Origin: Falsiroseomonas frigidaquae | GTDB lineage: Bacteria; Pseudomonadota; Alphaproteobacteria; Acetobacterales; Acetobacteraceae | Direction: 5' to 3' | Assembly: GCF_012163145.1 (NCBI RefSeq) | Contig: NZ_JAAVTX010000001.1 | Location: 124,001 to 188,000, forward strand | Length of the DNA stretch: 64,000 bases | In this document: one piece after another, positions 37,114-46,030 of the stretch | Numbering within the stretch: the first letter of the stretch is position 1 | How the letters are laid out: every line of letters begins with the position of its first letter | Notes under the pieces: model-generated | Databases searched by the model: none | Told to the model about the DNA's origin: nothing | What the model saw: the letters and a program-made list of their open reading frames with translations, nothing else | Program-made: the position numbers and the translations under genes

Positions 37114-37836
37114 TCACCCCGTCGCGAAGCCCTGCACCAGGCTTCCCGCCAGCAGCCGCCAGCCATCGACCAGCACGAAGAACACCAGCTTGAACGGCAG
37201 GGAGATGGTGGGCGGCGGCAGCATCATCATGCCGAGGCCCATCAGCACGCTGGCCACCACGATATCGATGATGAGGAAGGGCAGGAACAGCAGGAAGCCG
37301 ATCTCGAAGGCGCGGCGCAGTTCCCCCACCATGAAGGCCGGCACCAGCGCGCGCCAGGGCAGCGGCGCCCCGGCCTCCGGCACCGGCAGCTTCGCCAGGT
37401 CGAGGAACAGCGCCAGGTCGGCATCCCGCACATGCGCCGCCATGAAGCCGCGGAACGGCTCCGCCGCCGCCTGCAGCCCGGCAATTTCCGCAATCTCGCC
37501 GCGCGCCATCGGCTGCAGACCCTGCTGCCAGGATTGCTCCAGCACCGGCGCCATGACGAACCAGGTGAGGAACAGCGCCAGCCCGATCAGCACCGGATTC
37601 GGCGGCACGCCCTGCGCGCCGATCGCCGCCCGCAGCAGCGACAGCACGATGACGATGCGCGCGAAGGCGGTGGCGATCACCAGCAGCGACGGCGCCAGCG
37701 ACAGCATGCCGATCAGCGCCGTCAGCTGCACCAGCCGGGCCGTGGCGCCGGCACCATCGCCGCCCATGTCGATGCTGACACTCTGCGCCAGCGCCGCACC
37801 CGGCAGCAGCAGCAGCAACGCGACCAGCCATCTCAT
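37114..37836 (-). CDS. fliP: Flagellar type III export gate protein FliP
   Basis: A 240-residue inner-membrane subunit of the FliPQR export gate. It has an N-terminal cleavable signal-like segment (MRWLVALLLLLPGAALA) and four further hydrophobic segments. Conserved blocks are FARIVIVLSLLRAAIGAQGVPPN, VGELRRAFEIGFLLFLPFLI and the membrane stretch before LPFKLVFFVLVDGW. It is preceded by fliO with a four-base overlap. fliQ and fliR are found separately, at 50633-51699. Confidence 0.96.
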   Translation of the reverse strand: MRWLVALLLLLPGAALAQSVSIDMGGDGAGATARLVQLTALIGMLSLAPSLLVIATAFARIVIVLSLLRAAIGAQGVPPNPVLIGLALFLTWFVMAPVLEQSWQQGLQPMARGEIAEIAGLQAAAEPFRGFMAAHVRDADLALFLDLAKLPVPEAGAPLPWRALVPAFMVGELRRAFEIGFLLFLPFLIIDIVVASVLMGLGMMMLPPPTISLPFKLVFFVLVDGWRLLAGSLVQGFATG

Positions 37837-38099
37837 GCGCGTGGTTCCGGCTGCGGCAGCACCAGGTCCTGGCCGCCGCCGACCAGCACCAGCATCTCCC
37901 GCCCATCGCAACGCAGCAGCAGCAGGCGGCGGTTGCGGTCCAGCGGCAGCGCCTCCACCAGCGCCAGGCGGCGCGCTCCACGCGCCGGCAGGCCGGGCGT
38001 CAGGCCGAAGCGGCGCAGGCCGCGCGAGATCAGCAGGATCGCCAGCAGCACGGCGGCAAGCGCCGCCACGGCGGTGCCGACCGCCTGGAACTCCACCAC
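37833..38099 (-). CDS. fliO: Flagellar biosynthetic protein FliO
   Basis: An 88-residue membrane protein that helps assemble the FliP ring. There is one N-terminal membrane segment (AVGTAVAALAAVLLAILLIS), then a basic linker and the FliO domain (LALVEALPLDRNRRLLLLRCDG). It starts at GTG 38099 behind AGGAGG and ends with an ATGA overlap into fliP. Its small size is normal for alphaproteobacteria. Confidence 0.85.
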   Translation of the reverse strand: MVEFQAVGTAVAALAAVLLAILLISRGLRRFGLTPGLPARGARRLALVEALPLDRNRRLLLLRCDGREMLVLVGGGQDLVLPQPEPRA

Positions 38100-38166
38100 C
38101 CACGGCCTCCTGCCATGCCCTGTACGCCGTCAGAAAGCGGCCGCGTTCTTGCCCCGCTGTTAACCG

Positions 38167-38532
38167 TCAGGCCTTCATGGACAGCGCCAGCGCGGCGGTG
38201 GTAGGACGGGAGGAGACCGCATAGCCCGGCGCGCCGGAGGTGGTGGGGCGGGCGGCACGGGCGATGGCCTTCACCACGCGCGCCTGCAGCGCCATGGCCC
38301 CCTCCAGCATCTCCCGGTTCGCCTGCACCTCGGTGCGCAGCCGGTCCACCTGGCGGGCAAGGGCGGGGTTGGCGGGGGTGCTGCCGCGCAGCCGCAGGAA
38401 GGCCTCCACCGCCGCCGCCTTGGCCGGCTGCATCGCCGCCGCACCCGTCAGGTCGCGCGCGCGCAGCGCCTGGGTTTCCGTGCGCAGCGCCTGTTCCAGC
38501 GCCTCGATCGCCGCCGCCATCTGCTCGCTCAT
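38167..38532 (-). CDS. flgN: FlgN-like flagellar chaperone
   Basis: A 121-residue helical protein with FlgN-like features: an amphipathic first helix (AIEALEQALRTETQALRARD), a middle helix with RQVDRLRTEVQANREML, and an unstructured serine/threonine-rich tail. FlgN escorts the hook-filament junction proteins FlgK and FlgL to the export gate; those partners are not in the window. It overlaps flgJ by four bases and is the last gene of the flgF-to-flgN operon. Confidence 0.65.
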   Translation of the reverse strand: MSEQMAAAIEALEQALRTETQALRARDLTGAAAMQPAKAAAVEAFLRLRGSTPANPALARQVDRLRTEVQANREMLEGAMALQARVVKAIARAARPTTSGAPGYAVSSRPTTAALALSMKA

Positions 38533-38813
38533 CCGCCGCTCCTCTCCATGTCGCGCCGCACCGCATCCGCAATGCCGAGGCCACCGGCGGCGGCGATCGC
38601 GCGGCCGAATTCCTGCACCAGCAGCGGCTGCCATTGCGCCTCCGCCGCGCCGCCACCGAACGGCCCCTTGCCGTCCAGCCCGGCGAACATCGGCTGCAGC
38701 AGCACGCCGAGCACCTGCGCCTCAAAATCCTGCGCCGCCTCCTGCGTGCGGTTGACCGGCGGGCGCAGCGCCGGGCTGGGGATGGGCGGGCTGGTCGGGT
38801 CCACTTGCATCAT
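38529..38813 (-). CDS. flgJ: FlgJ-type rod-binding protein (N-terminal domain only)
   Basis: A 94-residue protein matching the rod-binding half of FlgJ: TQEAAQDFEAQVLGVLLQPMF and LVQEFGRAIAAAGGLGIAD. The C-terminal glucosaminidase domain of enterobacterial FlgJ is absent, as in many alphaproteobacteria, so another lytic enzyme must open the wall for the rod. Overlaps with flgI (upstream) and flgN (downstream) indicate co-translation. Confidence 0.85.
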   Translation of the reverse strand: MMQVDPTSPPIPSPALRPPVNRTQEAAQDFEAQVLGVLLQPMFAGLDGKGPFGGGAAEAQWQPLLVQEFGRAIAAAGGLGIADAVRRDMERSGG

Positions 38814-39904
38814 CGCACCTCGAGTTCGGCCTGCAGCGCACCGGCCGCCTTGATGGTCTGCAGGATGGAGATCATGTCGCGCGGCCCGACACCCAGGCGG
38901 TTCAGCCCCTCCACCAGGTTCTGCAACGTGGTGCCGCTGGGCAGGATGCCGAGGCGGCGATCCGACTGGTCATCCACCTCCACATCCGTGCGCGGCACCA
39001 CCGCGGTCTGTCCGCCGGCCAGCGCATTCGGCTGCACTACCTGCGGCGTCTCCGTCACCCGCACCGTCAGGTTGCCCTGCGCGATGGCCACGGTGCTGAT
39101 GCGGACATTGGCGCCCATGACGATGGTGCCGGAGGCTTCCTCGATCACCACGCGCGCGATCTGGTCGGGCTGCACGCGAAGCTGCTCGATCTCCGCGATG
39201 AAGCCGATGGCGTCCCGGCCGGTGAGCGTGATGCTGACGCTGCGCGGGTCCGTCGCCACCGCCGCCCGGCTGCGCGCGAAGCTGTTGATGGCGGCCGCGA
39301 CGCGGCGCGCCGTGGTCAGGTCCGGATTGCGGAGCGAAAGGCGGATCTGCGCGCGGGAGGCATAGGCATAGGGCACTTCCCGCTCCACGATCGCGCCATT
39401 GGCGATGCGCGCCGCGGTCGGCACCCCCCGGGTGACGGAGGTGGCGGCCCCACGTGCCGCGATGGCGCCGGTGGCCACCGCCCCCTGCGCCACGGCATAG
39501 ACTTCCCCATCCGCGCCGAGCAGCGGCGTCACCACCAGCGTGCCGCCCGTCAGGTTGGTGGCATCGCCGAGGGCGGAGACCGCGATGTCGATCCGGCTGC
39601 CGGTGCGGGCGAAGCCCGGCAGGTTCGCGGTGACCATGACGGCGGCGACGTTGCGCGTCTCCAATTGCCGTTCCTGGTCGCGCGTGTTGACGCCGAGGCG
39701 CTCCAGCATGCCGATCAGCGATTGCCGCGTGAACACCGCGCTGCGCAGCCGGTCGCCCGTGCCGTTCAGGCCGACGACGAGGCCGTAGCCGACGAGCTGG
39801 TTGTCGCGCACACCCTCGACATCCGCGATGTCCTTGATGCGCACGCCGGTCTGCCCGAAGGCGGGCGACGCGAGAAGCAGCAGGAGAAGAAGCGCGCGCA
39901 CCAT
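38810..39904 (-). CDS. flgI: Flagellar P-ring protein FlgI
   Basis: A 364-residue periplasmic protein forming the P-ring around the rod. The signal peptide is MVRALLLLLLLASPAFG. Family blocks are VRIKDIADVEGVRDNQLVGYG, LVVGLNGTGD, ARTGSRIDIAVSALGDATNL and LPSGTTLQNLVEGLNRLGV. It starts one base inside the flgH stop (TGATG). Confidence 0.97.
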   Translation of the reverse strand: MVRALLLLLLLASPAFGQTGVRIKDIADVEGVRDNQLVGYGLVVGLNGTGDRLRSAVFTRQSLIGMLERLGVNTRDQERQLETRNVAAVMVTANLPGFARTGSRIDIAVSALGDATNLTGGTLVVTPLLGADGEVYAVAQGAVATGAIAARGAATSVTRGVPTAARIANGAIVEREVPYAYASRAQIRLSLRNPDLTTARRVAAAINSFARSRAAVATDPRSVSITLTGRDAIGFIAEIEQLRVQPDQIARVVIEEASGTIVMGANVRISTVAIAQGNLTVRVTETPQVVQPNALAGGQTAVVPRTDVEVDDQSDRRLGILPSGTTLQNLVEGLNRLGVGPRDMISILQTIKAAGALQAELEVR

Positions 39905-40626
39905 CAGAACGGCAGGATGATGTCGAGAAGCTGCTGGCCGTAGCGCGGCGCCTGCACGTCGCTGACCGTGCCGCGGCCGCCATAGGCGATGCGCGCCTCC
40001 GCCAGCCGGTCGTGGCGCACCGTGTTGTCGCTGGCGATGTCCTGCGGACGGATGATGCCGGAGACCTGCATGTCCCGCAGTTCCTGGTTCACCCGCACCT
40101 GCTGCCGCCCGGCGACGACGAGGTTGCCATTGGGCAGCGACTGCATGACGGTGGCGGCGACCCGCAGCGTGATGGTTTCCGTGCGCTGGATCGCGCCGCC
40201 ACCCTGGCTGGCGCTGTCGCTGGAGCCGGACATGAGCTGGGACGGATCGATGCCACCGGGCAGCAGCCGGCCATAGCTGCTCTCCAGCCCCAGCAGCCGC
40301 GGCAGGCCCATGGATTCGGTATTGGCGCGGGTGCGTTGCGTGCTGTTCTGCAGGTTCGCCTGGTCGGTGATCTGCACCAGCACCGTCACCAGATCGCCCA
40401 CCTGCGCGGCGCGCTGGTCGCGCAGGAAGGTGCGGCTGCCCGGGCGCCACAGCGAATTCGCCTCCGGCAGCGCCGGCTGCGCGGCGGGCATCGGCATGCT
40501 GATGGGACGCATCACCGGGCTTTCGATCGGCGCCATGGCAGGTGGGCGGCCGACCTCGGAAAGCCGCTCCGCGACCCCGCAGGCGGTGAGGCCCAGCATC
40601 AGGGCAAGGCTGGCGGCACGCATCAT
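39904..40626 (-). CDS. flgH: Flagellar L-ring lipoprotein FlgH
   Basis: A 240-residue outer-membrane lipoprotein forming the L-ring. The lipobox LGLTAC places the lipidated cysteine at residue 16. Conserved blocks are GDLVTVLVQITDQA, VVAGRQQVRVNQELRDMQVSG and a C-terminal ARIAYGGRGTVSD. Coupled to flgA upstream (four-base overlap) and flgI downstream. Confidence 0.97.
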   Translation of the reverse strand: MMRAASLALMLGLTACGVAERLSEVGRPPAMAPIESPVMRPISMPMPAAQPALPEANSLWRPGSRTFLRDQRAAQVGDLVTVLVQITDQANLQNSTQRTRANTESMGLPRLLGLESSYGRLLPGGIDPSQLMSGSSDSASQGGGAIQRTETITLRVAATVMQSLPNGNLVVAGRQQVRVNQELRDMQVSGIIRPQDIASDNTVRHDRLAEARIAYGGRGTVSDVQAPRYGQQLLDIILPF

Positions 40627-41600
40627 CGCAGGGATTCCCGTCGCGCGGCACGTGCCGCGAGGCTGGTGGTTCGTGGCGCGGTATCGGGGCCGATGGCGCG
40701 GACGCGCCGTGCATCCAGCACCTCGGCCCGCACCGCGATGCCGCTGGCCAGGTTGAGCACGCTGATGCCGCGGCCGCGGAAGCCATCCTCCAGGGCGCGG
40801 GCCTGGGCGGTCAGGGTGAAGCCGCTGCCCTCATGCACCAGCAGCACCATGGAATCCCGCGCCACCAGCGGCACCGCCGCGACATCGGCATCGCGCAACG
40901 CCTGGCCTTCGGTGACATTGCGGCGCAGGCGCTGGCCCAGCACTTCCTCCGCCGCGCCGGCGCTCGCCGCCTGCACGCGATCCAGCGGCAGGCGGCGTTC
41001 CACCACATCCGCTTCCTCCAGCACATCGCCACGCCGCAGGGCCCGGGTGGCGACGACGACGTCGCGCATCTCGACCATGCGGCCGGCGACGCGCTGGCGC
41101 AGCGTCGGCATGCCCTCGGCGACGATCACCAGCGTGGCGGAGAAGCGACGGGTCGCCGCATCCCAGCGCGCCGCATCGATCGCCACGCGCGCATCGGGTG
41201 CGAGCGCGGGCAGCATCGGCGCGGTGAAGCCGGGCATGTCCACTTCCTGCGCGGGATCGGCGCCGAGCAGCACCAACTCCGCCTTCAGCGGCTCCAGCAC
41301 CGCATCCACCGCCATGGCACGGCCGGGGCGTTCCACCACCACGCGATCCTCGCCGCCCAGGGGCTGCCAGGCCAGGCCATAGTCGCGTGCGATCATCGCG
41401 AGTTGCGGCGCCTCCACCACGAAGCGGCGACCTGGTGCCGGGGATGGGCCGAGCGGCGTATCGGCGCGCGGGCCGGCATTCTCGAACAGGTCGCCCAGCG
41501 TCACCACCGCGCCATCCACCGGCGCCCAGGCACGCGGCGCCGGCACCTGCGCGACCGCAGGCCAGCCGAGCATCGCGAAGGCGAGGATGGCGCGGCGCAT
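40623..41600 (-). CDS. flgA: P-ring assembly chaperone FlgA
   Basis: A 325-residue periplasmic protein that assists P-ring assembly. A signal peptide (RRAILAFAMLGWPAVAQ) is followed by an N-terminal domain, an SAF domain (VVVATRALRRGDVLEEADVVE) and the C-terminal FlgA domain (DSMVLLVHEGSGFTLTAQARALEDG). It is longer than E. coli FlgA (about 220 residues), as is common in alphaproteobacteria. The start shares one base with the flgG stop. Confidence 0.92.
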   Translation of the reverse strand: MRRAILAFAMLGWPAVAQVPAPRAWAPVDGAVVTLGDLFENAGPRADTPLGPSPAPGRRFVVEAPQLAMIARDYGLAWQPLGGEDRVVVERPGRAMAVDAVLEPLKAELVLLGADPAQEVDMPGFTAPMLPALAPDARVAIDAARWDAATRRFSATLVIVAEGMPTLRQRVAGRMVEMRDVVVATRALRRGDVLEEADVVERRLPLDRVQAASAGAAEEVLGQRLRRNVTEGQALRDADVAAVPLVARDSMVLLVHEGSGFTLTAQARALEDGFRGRGISVLNLASGIAVRAEVLDARRVRAIGPDTAPRTTSLAARAARRESLR

Positions 41601-42385
41601 CAGCGCATCCGCGTCAGGGTCGACAGCATCTCGTCGCTGGCGGTGACGACCTTGCTGTTCATTTCATAGGCGCGCTGCGCGGTGATCAGGTTGGTGATCT
41701 CCTGCACCACGTTGACGTTGCTCTGCTCCAGGAAGCCCTGCATCACCTGGCCGAAACCCACCGCGCCGGGGGCGCCGAGCTGCGCGTCGCCGGAAGCCGG
41801 CGTGGCCAGGAACATATTGTCACCCGTCGCCTCCAGCCCGCCTTCATTGGGGAAGATGGCGACCTGGATCTGGCCGACATTCTGCGGCTGCACCTGGCCA
41901 TCCAGCTTGGCCAGCACCTCGCCCGCCGCATTGATCGTGACATCGCGCGCCGCCGCCGGCACGACGATGCCGGCACCGACCGGAAAGCCATCCGCCGTGA
42001 CGATGGTGCCGTCCGGCGCCAGGCCGAAGCTGCCGGCGCGGGTATAGGCGGTCTCGCCCGTCGGCAGGGTCACCGGGAAATAGCCATTGCCGCGCACCGC
42101 CAGGTCGAAGCGGTTATCCGTCTGCGTCAGGCCGCCCTGTTCCGAGATGCGGTAGATCGCCGCCGTGCGCACGCCGAGGCCGATCTGCGCGCCGGAGGGC
42201 AGCACCGTGCCCTGGTCGGAGCTCTGCGAGCCGGCGCGGCGCAGGTTCTGGTAGATCAGGTCCTGGAACTCGGCACGGCGGCGCTTGTAGCCCGTGGTGC
42301 TCATATTCGCGATGTTGTTGGATATGACTTCGACGTTGGTCTGCTGGGCCTGCAGGCCGGTGGCCGCGATGTCGAGTGCGCGCAT
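41600..42385 (-). CDS. flgG: Distal rod protein FlgG
   Basis: A 261-residue axial protein. The N-terminal rod signature is ALDIAATGLQAQQTNVEVISNN and the C-terminal helix EITNLITAQRAYEMNSKVV. Central hook-basal-body D1 blocks are FDLAVRGNGYFPVTLPTG and YTRAGSFGLAPDG. It follows flgF by 17 bp. Length matches FlgG (about 260), longer than FlgF. Confidence 0.97.
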   Translation of the reverse strand: MRALDIAATGLQAQQTNVEVISNNIANMSTTGYKRRRAEFQDLIYQNLRRAGSQSSDQGTVLPSGAQIGLGVRTAAIYRISEQGGLTQTDNRFDLAVRGNGYFPVTLPTGETAYTRAGSFGLAPDGTIVTADGFPVGAGIVVPAAARDVTINAAGEVLAKLDGQVQPQNVGQIQVAIFPNEGGLEATGDNMFLATPASGDAQLGAPGAVGFGQVMQGFLEQSNVNVVQEITNLITAQRAYEMNSKVVTASDEMLSTLTRMR

Positions 42386-42402
42386 GGAACGGCTTCTCCT
42401 GT

Positions 42403-43146
42403 CTAGCGGCGCTTGAGGATGCGGTCGACGGCGGAGCCGAGCCGCTCGCCTTCCTTTTCGAGGAACTGGGAAGCGAACTGGAATTCGCGCATTCCGGCCG
42501 TCAGCCGCGTCAGCTCCGCCACGGCGCTGACATTGGATTCCTCCACCGCGCCCTGCACGACGCGCGGCGCCAGCTCCGGCTCCGGCCGCTGGTCCGGCGG
42601 CGCGGCGAGCAGGCGGTTTCCCTCCGCGATCAGCTTCTGCGGGTCCTCGAAGCGGACCACGCGCAGCCGGCCGAGCGGGCCGGATTCGCTGCCGATGCTG
42701 CCATCGCCCTTCACCTCGATCCGCACGTCGCCGGGCGGCAGGGTCAGCGGCTCCCCCGCCTCGCTCAGCACCGGGTTGCCGTCCGGATCCACCACCTGGC
42801 TCTGCGGTGACAGGGTGAAGTGCCCGGCGCGGGTGAAGCGTTCGCCGCGTGGCGTGTTCACCACGAAATAGCCGTCGCCGGACAGCGCCAGGTCCAGCGG
42901 GTTGCCGGTGTGCTGCAGCGACCCGTTGGCCATGTTGCGCCAGGTCGCACGGTCCTGCGTGAAGGCCAGGCTCTGGCCGCCGCGCGGTGCATCTATGCCG
43001 GTCTGGCGGGTCAGTTCCGCCGCGAAGACCGCCTGGCTGGCCTTGAAGCCGGGCGTGCCGGCATTGGCGATGTTCGCCGCCAGCACATCCGTGGCGCGGC
43101 GCTGCGCGGCCAGGCGGGACAGCACGATGTAGCCGGGGGTGTCCAT
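42403..43146 (-). CDS. flgF: Proximal rod protein FlgF
   Basis: A 247-residue rod protein and first gene of the flgF-G-A-H-I-J-N operon. Blocks are YIVLSRLAAQRRATDVLAAN, LDLALSGDGYFVVNTPRGE and a C-terminal FASQFLEKEGERLGSA. The start at 43146 has AAAGGA about ten bases upstream; the frame remains open further 5' but without homology. The promoter should lie in the 134-bp gap shared with fliL. Confidence 0.95.
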   Translation of the reverse strand: MDTPGYIVLSRLAAQRRATDVLAANIANAGTPGFKASQAVFAAELTRQTGIDAPRGGQSLAFTQDRATWRNMANGSLQHTGNPLDLALSGDGYFVVNTPRGERFTRAGHFTLSPQSQVVDPDGNPVLSEAGEPLTLPPGDVRIEVKGDGSIGSESGPLGRLRVVRFEDPQKLIAEGNRLLAAPPDQRPEPELAPRVVQGAVEESNVSAVAELTRLTAGMREFQFASQFLEKEGERLGSAVDRILKRR

Positions 43147-43280
43147 GCAGATCGGTCCTTTCGCGCCGCGGGACCGGTCTAGGCGCCAGTTGTTGCCGGT
43201 TTCTTGCGGCGGGTTTCCCCGGCAAGGAGGCATTAACAGCCGCCTCATAGACCGGCCCTGCATTCCAGGACGGGGGCATC

Positions 43281-43763
43281 TTGAGCACCACGGCAGTCAC
43301 GACGCAGGACGCGCCCAAGCGCGGCAAGGGCAAGCTGTTCGCCGTGATCGGTGGCGTGCTGCTGCTGCTGGCCGGCGGCGGTGCCGGCGCGGCCTATTGG
43401 CTGAAGCTGCCGCCCTTCGCCGAGGCCGCGGAAAGCCACGCGGAAGCCGCCCCGCCGCCGCCCGTCTTCGTCGAGATCCCGGACATCGTCGCCAACCTCA
43501 ACACGGGCAGCCGGCGGTCGAGCTTCGTGCGCCTGAAGACCCGGATCGAGGTGACGGGGGCGGAGGATGCCGCGCTGGTCCAGTCCGCCATGCCGCGCCT
43601 GCAGGACCTGTTCACCACCTATCTGCGCGAGACGCGGCCGGAGGAACTGCGCGGCAGCCTCGGCACGCACCGGCTGCGGGAGGAGCTGCTGGCCCGCGCC
43701 AACCTCGCCACCCGCGCCGGCGCCGTCACCGACGTGCTGTTTGTCGAGATGATCGTGCAATGA
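43281..43763 (+). CDS. fliL: Flagellar basal body-associated protein FliL
   Basis: A 160-residue single-pass membrane protein that supports stator function. It has a short basic cytoplasmic head, a membrane segment (LFAVIGGVLLLLAGGGAGAAYW), a linker, and a periplasmic stomatin-like domain (FVEIPDIVANLNTG, VLFVEMIVQ at the end). The start codon is TTG (43281) behind AGGACGGGGG; no ATG or GTG fits the N-terminus. It overlaps fliM by four bases. Confidence 0.92.
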   Translation: MSTTAVTTQDAPKRGKGKLFAVIGGVLLLLAGGGAGAAYWLKLPPFAEAAESHAEAAPPPPVFVEIPDIVANLNTGSRRSSFVRLKTRIEVTGAEDAALVQSAMPRLQDLFTTYLRETRPEELRGSLGTHRLREELLARANLATRAGAVTDVLFVEMIVQ

Positions 43764-44935
43764 GCGATACGCCGACGGAGGAGCCCGAGGAGGCGGCGGA
43801 GGATGACTGGGGCGCCGCCCTGGCCGAGGCGGCGCTGGGTGAAGCCGGCGCACAAGCCGCGGCGGAAGCCATCCTCGCCGGTGTCGAGCCGGAGCCGGAG
43901 CCGGAGCCGGAACCCTCGCCGTCGCTGGCACCGGTGGAGCCGACCCGGGTGCTCAACCAGGCCGAGATCGACAGCCTGCTCGGCTTCGATGACGGCGGCG
44001 CCTCGGACGATCAGGGTGGCAGCGGCATCGAGCGTGTCATCGCACGCGGCCTGGTGTCCTACGAACGCCTGCCGATGCTGGAGATCGTCTTCGATCGCCT
44101 GGTGCGGCTGATGTCGACCACGCTGCGCAACTTCACCTCGGACAATGTCGAGGTCTCGATCGATGCCATCTCCTCCCTGCGTTTCGGCGACTACCTGAAC
44201 TCGATCCCGCTGCCGGCCATGATCTCCGTCTTCAAGGCGGAGGAATGGGACAATTACGGGCTGGTGGTGACCGATTCGGCGCTGATCTATTCGGTGGTGG
44301 ACGTGCTGCTCGGCGGCCGCCGCGGCACCTCCGCCATGCGGATCGAGGGGCGGCCCTATACCACCATCGAACGCACGCTGGTCGAGCGCCTGGTGACCGT
44401 GGTGCTGGCCGACCTGGCGGAGGCCTTCGCGCCGATCTCCGCCGTGCAGTTCCACTTCGAGCGGCTGGAGGTGAACCCACGCTTCGCCGCCATCTCCCGC
44501 AACTCCAATGCCGCCGTGCTGGTGCGGCTGCGGGTGGACATGGAGAATCGCGGCGGCGAACTGCAGTTGCTGCTGCCCTACGCGACGCTGGAGCCGGTGC
44601 GCGAATTGCTGCTGCAGCAGTTCATGGGCGAGAAGTTCGGCCGCGACAGCATCTGGGAAACCCACCTGGCGGAGGAGCTGCGCCAGACCGGCGTGGCCCT
44701 GGACGTGGTGCTGGACGAGCAGACCATGTCGCTTTCCAACGTGCTGCGGCTGAAGGTCGGCGACCTGATCGCGCTCGGCGTCGGCCCCGGTGCGCCGGTG
44801 CGGCTGCGCTGCGGCGATACATCCCTGTTCGAGGGCTATGTCGGGCGCCGCAACGACCGCCTGGCGGTGCGCGTGGAACGCGTGCTGCCGCGCCAGGACC
44901 AGCGCCAGAACCCCGGTCTGGAGGACCAGCAATGA
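43760..44935 (+). CDS. fliM: Flagellar motor switch protein FliM
   Basis: A 391-residue C-ring protein that binds phosphorylated CheY and sets rotation direction. An acidic, alanine- and proline-rich N-terminal extension (about 1-65, with an EP repeat) precedes LNQAEIDSLLGFD, the CheY/FliM family segment normally at the N-terminus. The middle CheC-like domain spans about 100-290 and the C-terminal SpoA domain about 310-375 (RLKVGDLIALG). The extension makes it longer than typical FliM (about 335). fliG and fliN are absent from the window. Confidence 0.95.
   Translation: MSDTPTEEPEEAAEDDWGAALAEAALGEAGAQAAAEAILAGVEPEPEPEPEPSPSLAPVEPTRVLNQAEIDSLLGFDDGGASDDQGGSGIERVIARGLVSYERLPMLEIVFDRLVRLMSTTLRNFTSDNVEVSIDAISSLRFGDYLNSIPLPAMISVFKAEEWDNYGLVVTDSALIYSVVDVLLGGRRGTSAMRIEGRPYTTIERTLVERLVTVVLADLAEAFAPISAVQFHFERLEVNPRFAAISRNSNAAVLVRLRVDMENRGGELQLLLPYATLEPVRELLLQQFMGEKFGRDSIWETHLAEELRQTGVALDVVLDEQTMSLSNVLRLKVGDLIALGVGPGAPVRLRCGDTSLFEGYVGRRNDRLAVRVERVLPRQDQRQNPGLEDQQ
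43886..43915 (+). repeat. 6-bp (GAGCCG) repeat x5 in the fliM N-terminal extension
   Basis: Four exact GAGCCG units (43886-43909) and one variant GAACCC encode five Glu-Pro pairs in a flexible acidic linker between residues 43 and 52. Confidence 0.85.
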
Positions 44936-45369
44936 CCATCGCGGACCTGCCCTTCGACCTGTTGCGCTGGCTGATCGAGGCGCTGCTGCTGCTCATCATC
45001 CTCGGCGCCTTGCCCAGCGTCATCCGTCTCGACCGGGCGCTCAGCGCCATGCGTCGCGACCGCGGTGCGCTGGCGGAAAGCACGCGCCACTTCGCCGAGG
45101 CGACGCGGGATGCGGAGCTGGTGATCGCCCGGCTGCGCGCCGCAGCCGATGGCGCCGGCCGCGGCCTCGGCGACCAGCTGCGTAACGCGACCGCGCTGCG
45201 CGAGGATCTGCGCTTCCTGTCCGAACGTGCGGAGAAGCTGGCGGACCGGATGGAAGCCGGGCTGCGCGCCCCGCCGCCGGAATCCGCCCCGCCGGCCCCA
45301 CCCACCCTGCCCCGCGCGCGAGCCGAAACCGAGCTGATGCGCGCCCTGAGCCGGAGGCGCAGCGCATGA
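44932..45369 (+). CDS. DUF6468-type flagellar-operon membrane protein
   Basis: A 145-residue protein with one membrane segment near the N-terminus (LIEALLLLIILGALPSVIRL), a coiled-coil region (about 35-110, rich in Arg, Glu and Ala) and a proline-rich tail. It corresponds to my recollection of DUF6468, found next to fliM in Rhodospirillales. Overlaps with fliM (ATGA) and with the motE gene (ATGA) point to a motor-associated role, still undefined. Confidence 0.75.
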   Translation: MTIADLPFDLLRWLIEALLLLIILGALPSVIRLDRALSAMRRDRGALAESTRHFAEATRDAELVIARLRAAADGAGRGLGDQLRNATALREDLRFLSERAEKLADRMEAGLRAPPPESAPPAPPTLPRARAETELMRALSRRRSA

Positions 45370-45983
45370 AGGCCTTGCTGACCCTGCGCCTGCTGCTGGT
45401 GCTGGCGCTGATGCTGGTGGCGCTGAACGGCGTCGGCCTGGTGCTTGGCTATGCGGGCCTGAAGCAGTCCGTCGGCGTGGCGCCGCGGGAGGCACTGGCC
45501 GCCGATCCGCCCGCCATTCCCGCCGCGACGCCGCCCGCCGAGCCTGCACCCGATGCCGCCGCAGCCGATGCCCTGCGCAACCGCCGGCAGGCGCTGGATG
45601 CGCGCGAGCAGTCGCTGGCGACGCGCGAGGCGCTGCTGGCCGTCGCGGAACAGCGGATCGATGCTCGGCTGAACGAGCTCGCCGCGCTGCAGGGCCGCCT
45701 GGAACAGGCCGAGACGGCGGCGCGCCAGCGCGAGGATTCGCATTGGCGGTCCCAGGCCAAGCTCTATGAGGCGATGCGCCCGCGGGAGGCGGCGGCGGTG
45801 TTCAACGAGCTGGACCTGCCGGTGCTGGTCGAGGTCGTGCAGCGCATGACCGAACGCAAGGCCGCGCCGATCCTCGGCGCCATGCTGCCCGCACGGGTGC
45901 GGCAGCTCACCGTCGAGCTGGCACGGCTGCGCGCCGGCCACGTCCCGGCGGGCCCGAACCCCGGCAGCCTGACTCCCGGCTGA
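45366..45983 (+). CDS. motE: MotE-family flagellar protein
   Basis: A 205-residue protein with an N-terminal membrane segment (TLRLLLVLALMLVALNGVGLVLG), an alanine/proline linker, a coiled coil (about 70-130) and an MgtE-N-like domain (YEAMRPREAAAVFNELDLP, MTERKAAPILGAMLP). In rhizobia MotE is a periplasmic chaperone for MotC that helps stator stability; whether the role is the same here is uncertain as motAB and motC are not present. Overlaps the preceding gene by ATGA. Confidence 0.78.
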   Translation: MKALLTLRLLLVLALMLVALNGVGLVLGYAGLKQSVGVAPREALAADPPAIPAATPPAEPAPDAAAADALRNRRQALDAREQSLATREALLAVAEQRIDARLNELAALQGRLEQAETAARQREDSHWRSQAKLYEAMRPREAAAVFNELDLPVLVEVVQRMTERKAAPILGAMLPARVRQLTVELARLRAGHVPAGPNPGSLTPG

Positions 45984-46030
45984 CCCCGTACGACAGACAG
46001 TCCGCACAACAGACAGAAGGAGACGCGCCC

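Noticed and set aside
43147-43280. Sigma54 promoter between flgF and fliL
   Set aside because: No TGGCAC-N5-TTGC match was found on either strand; only weak partial similarities.
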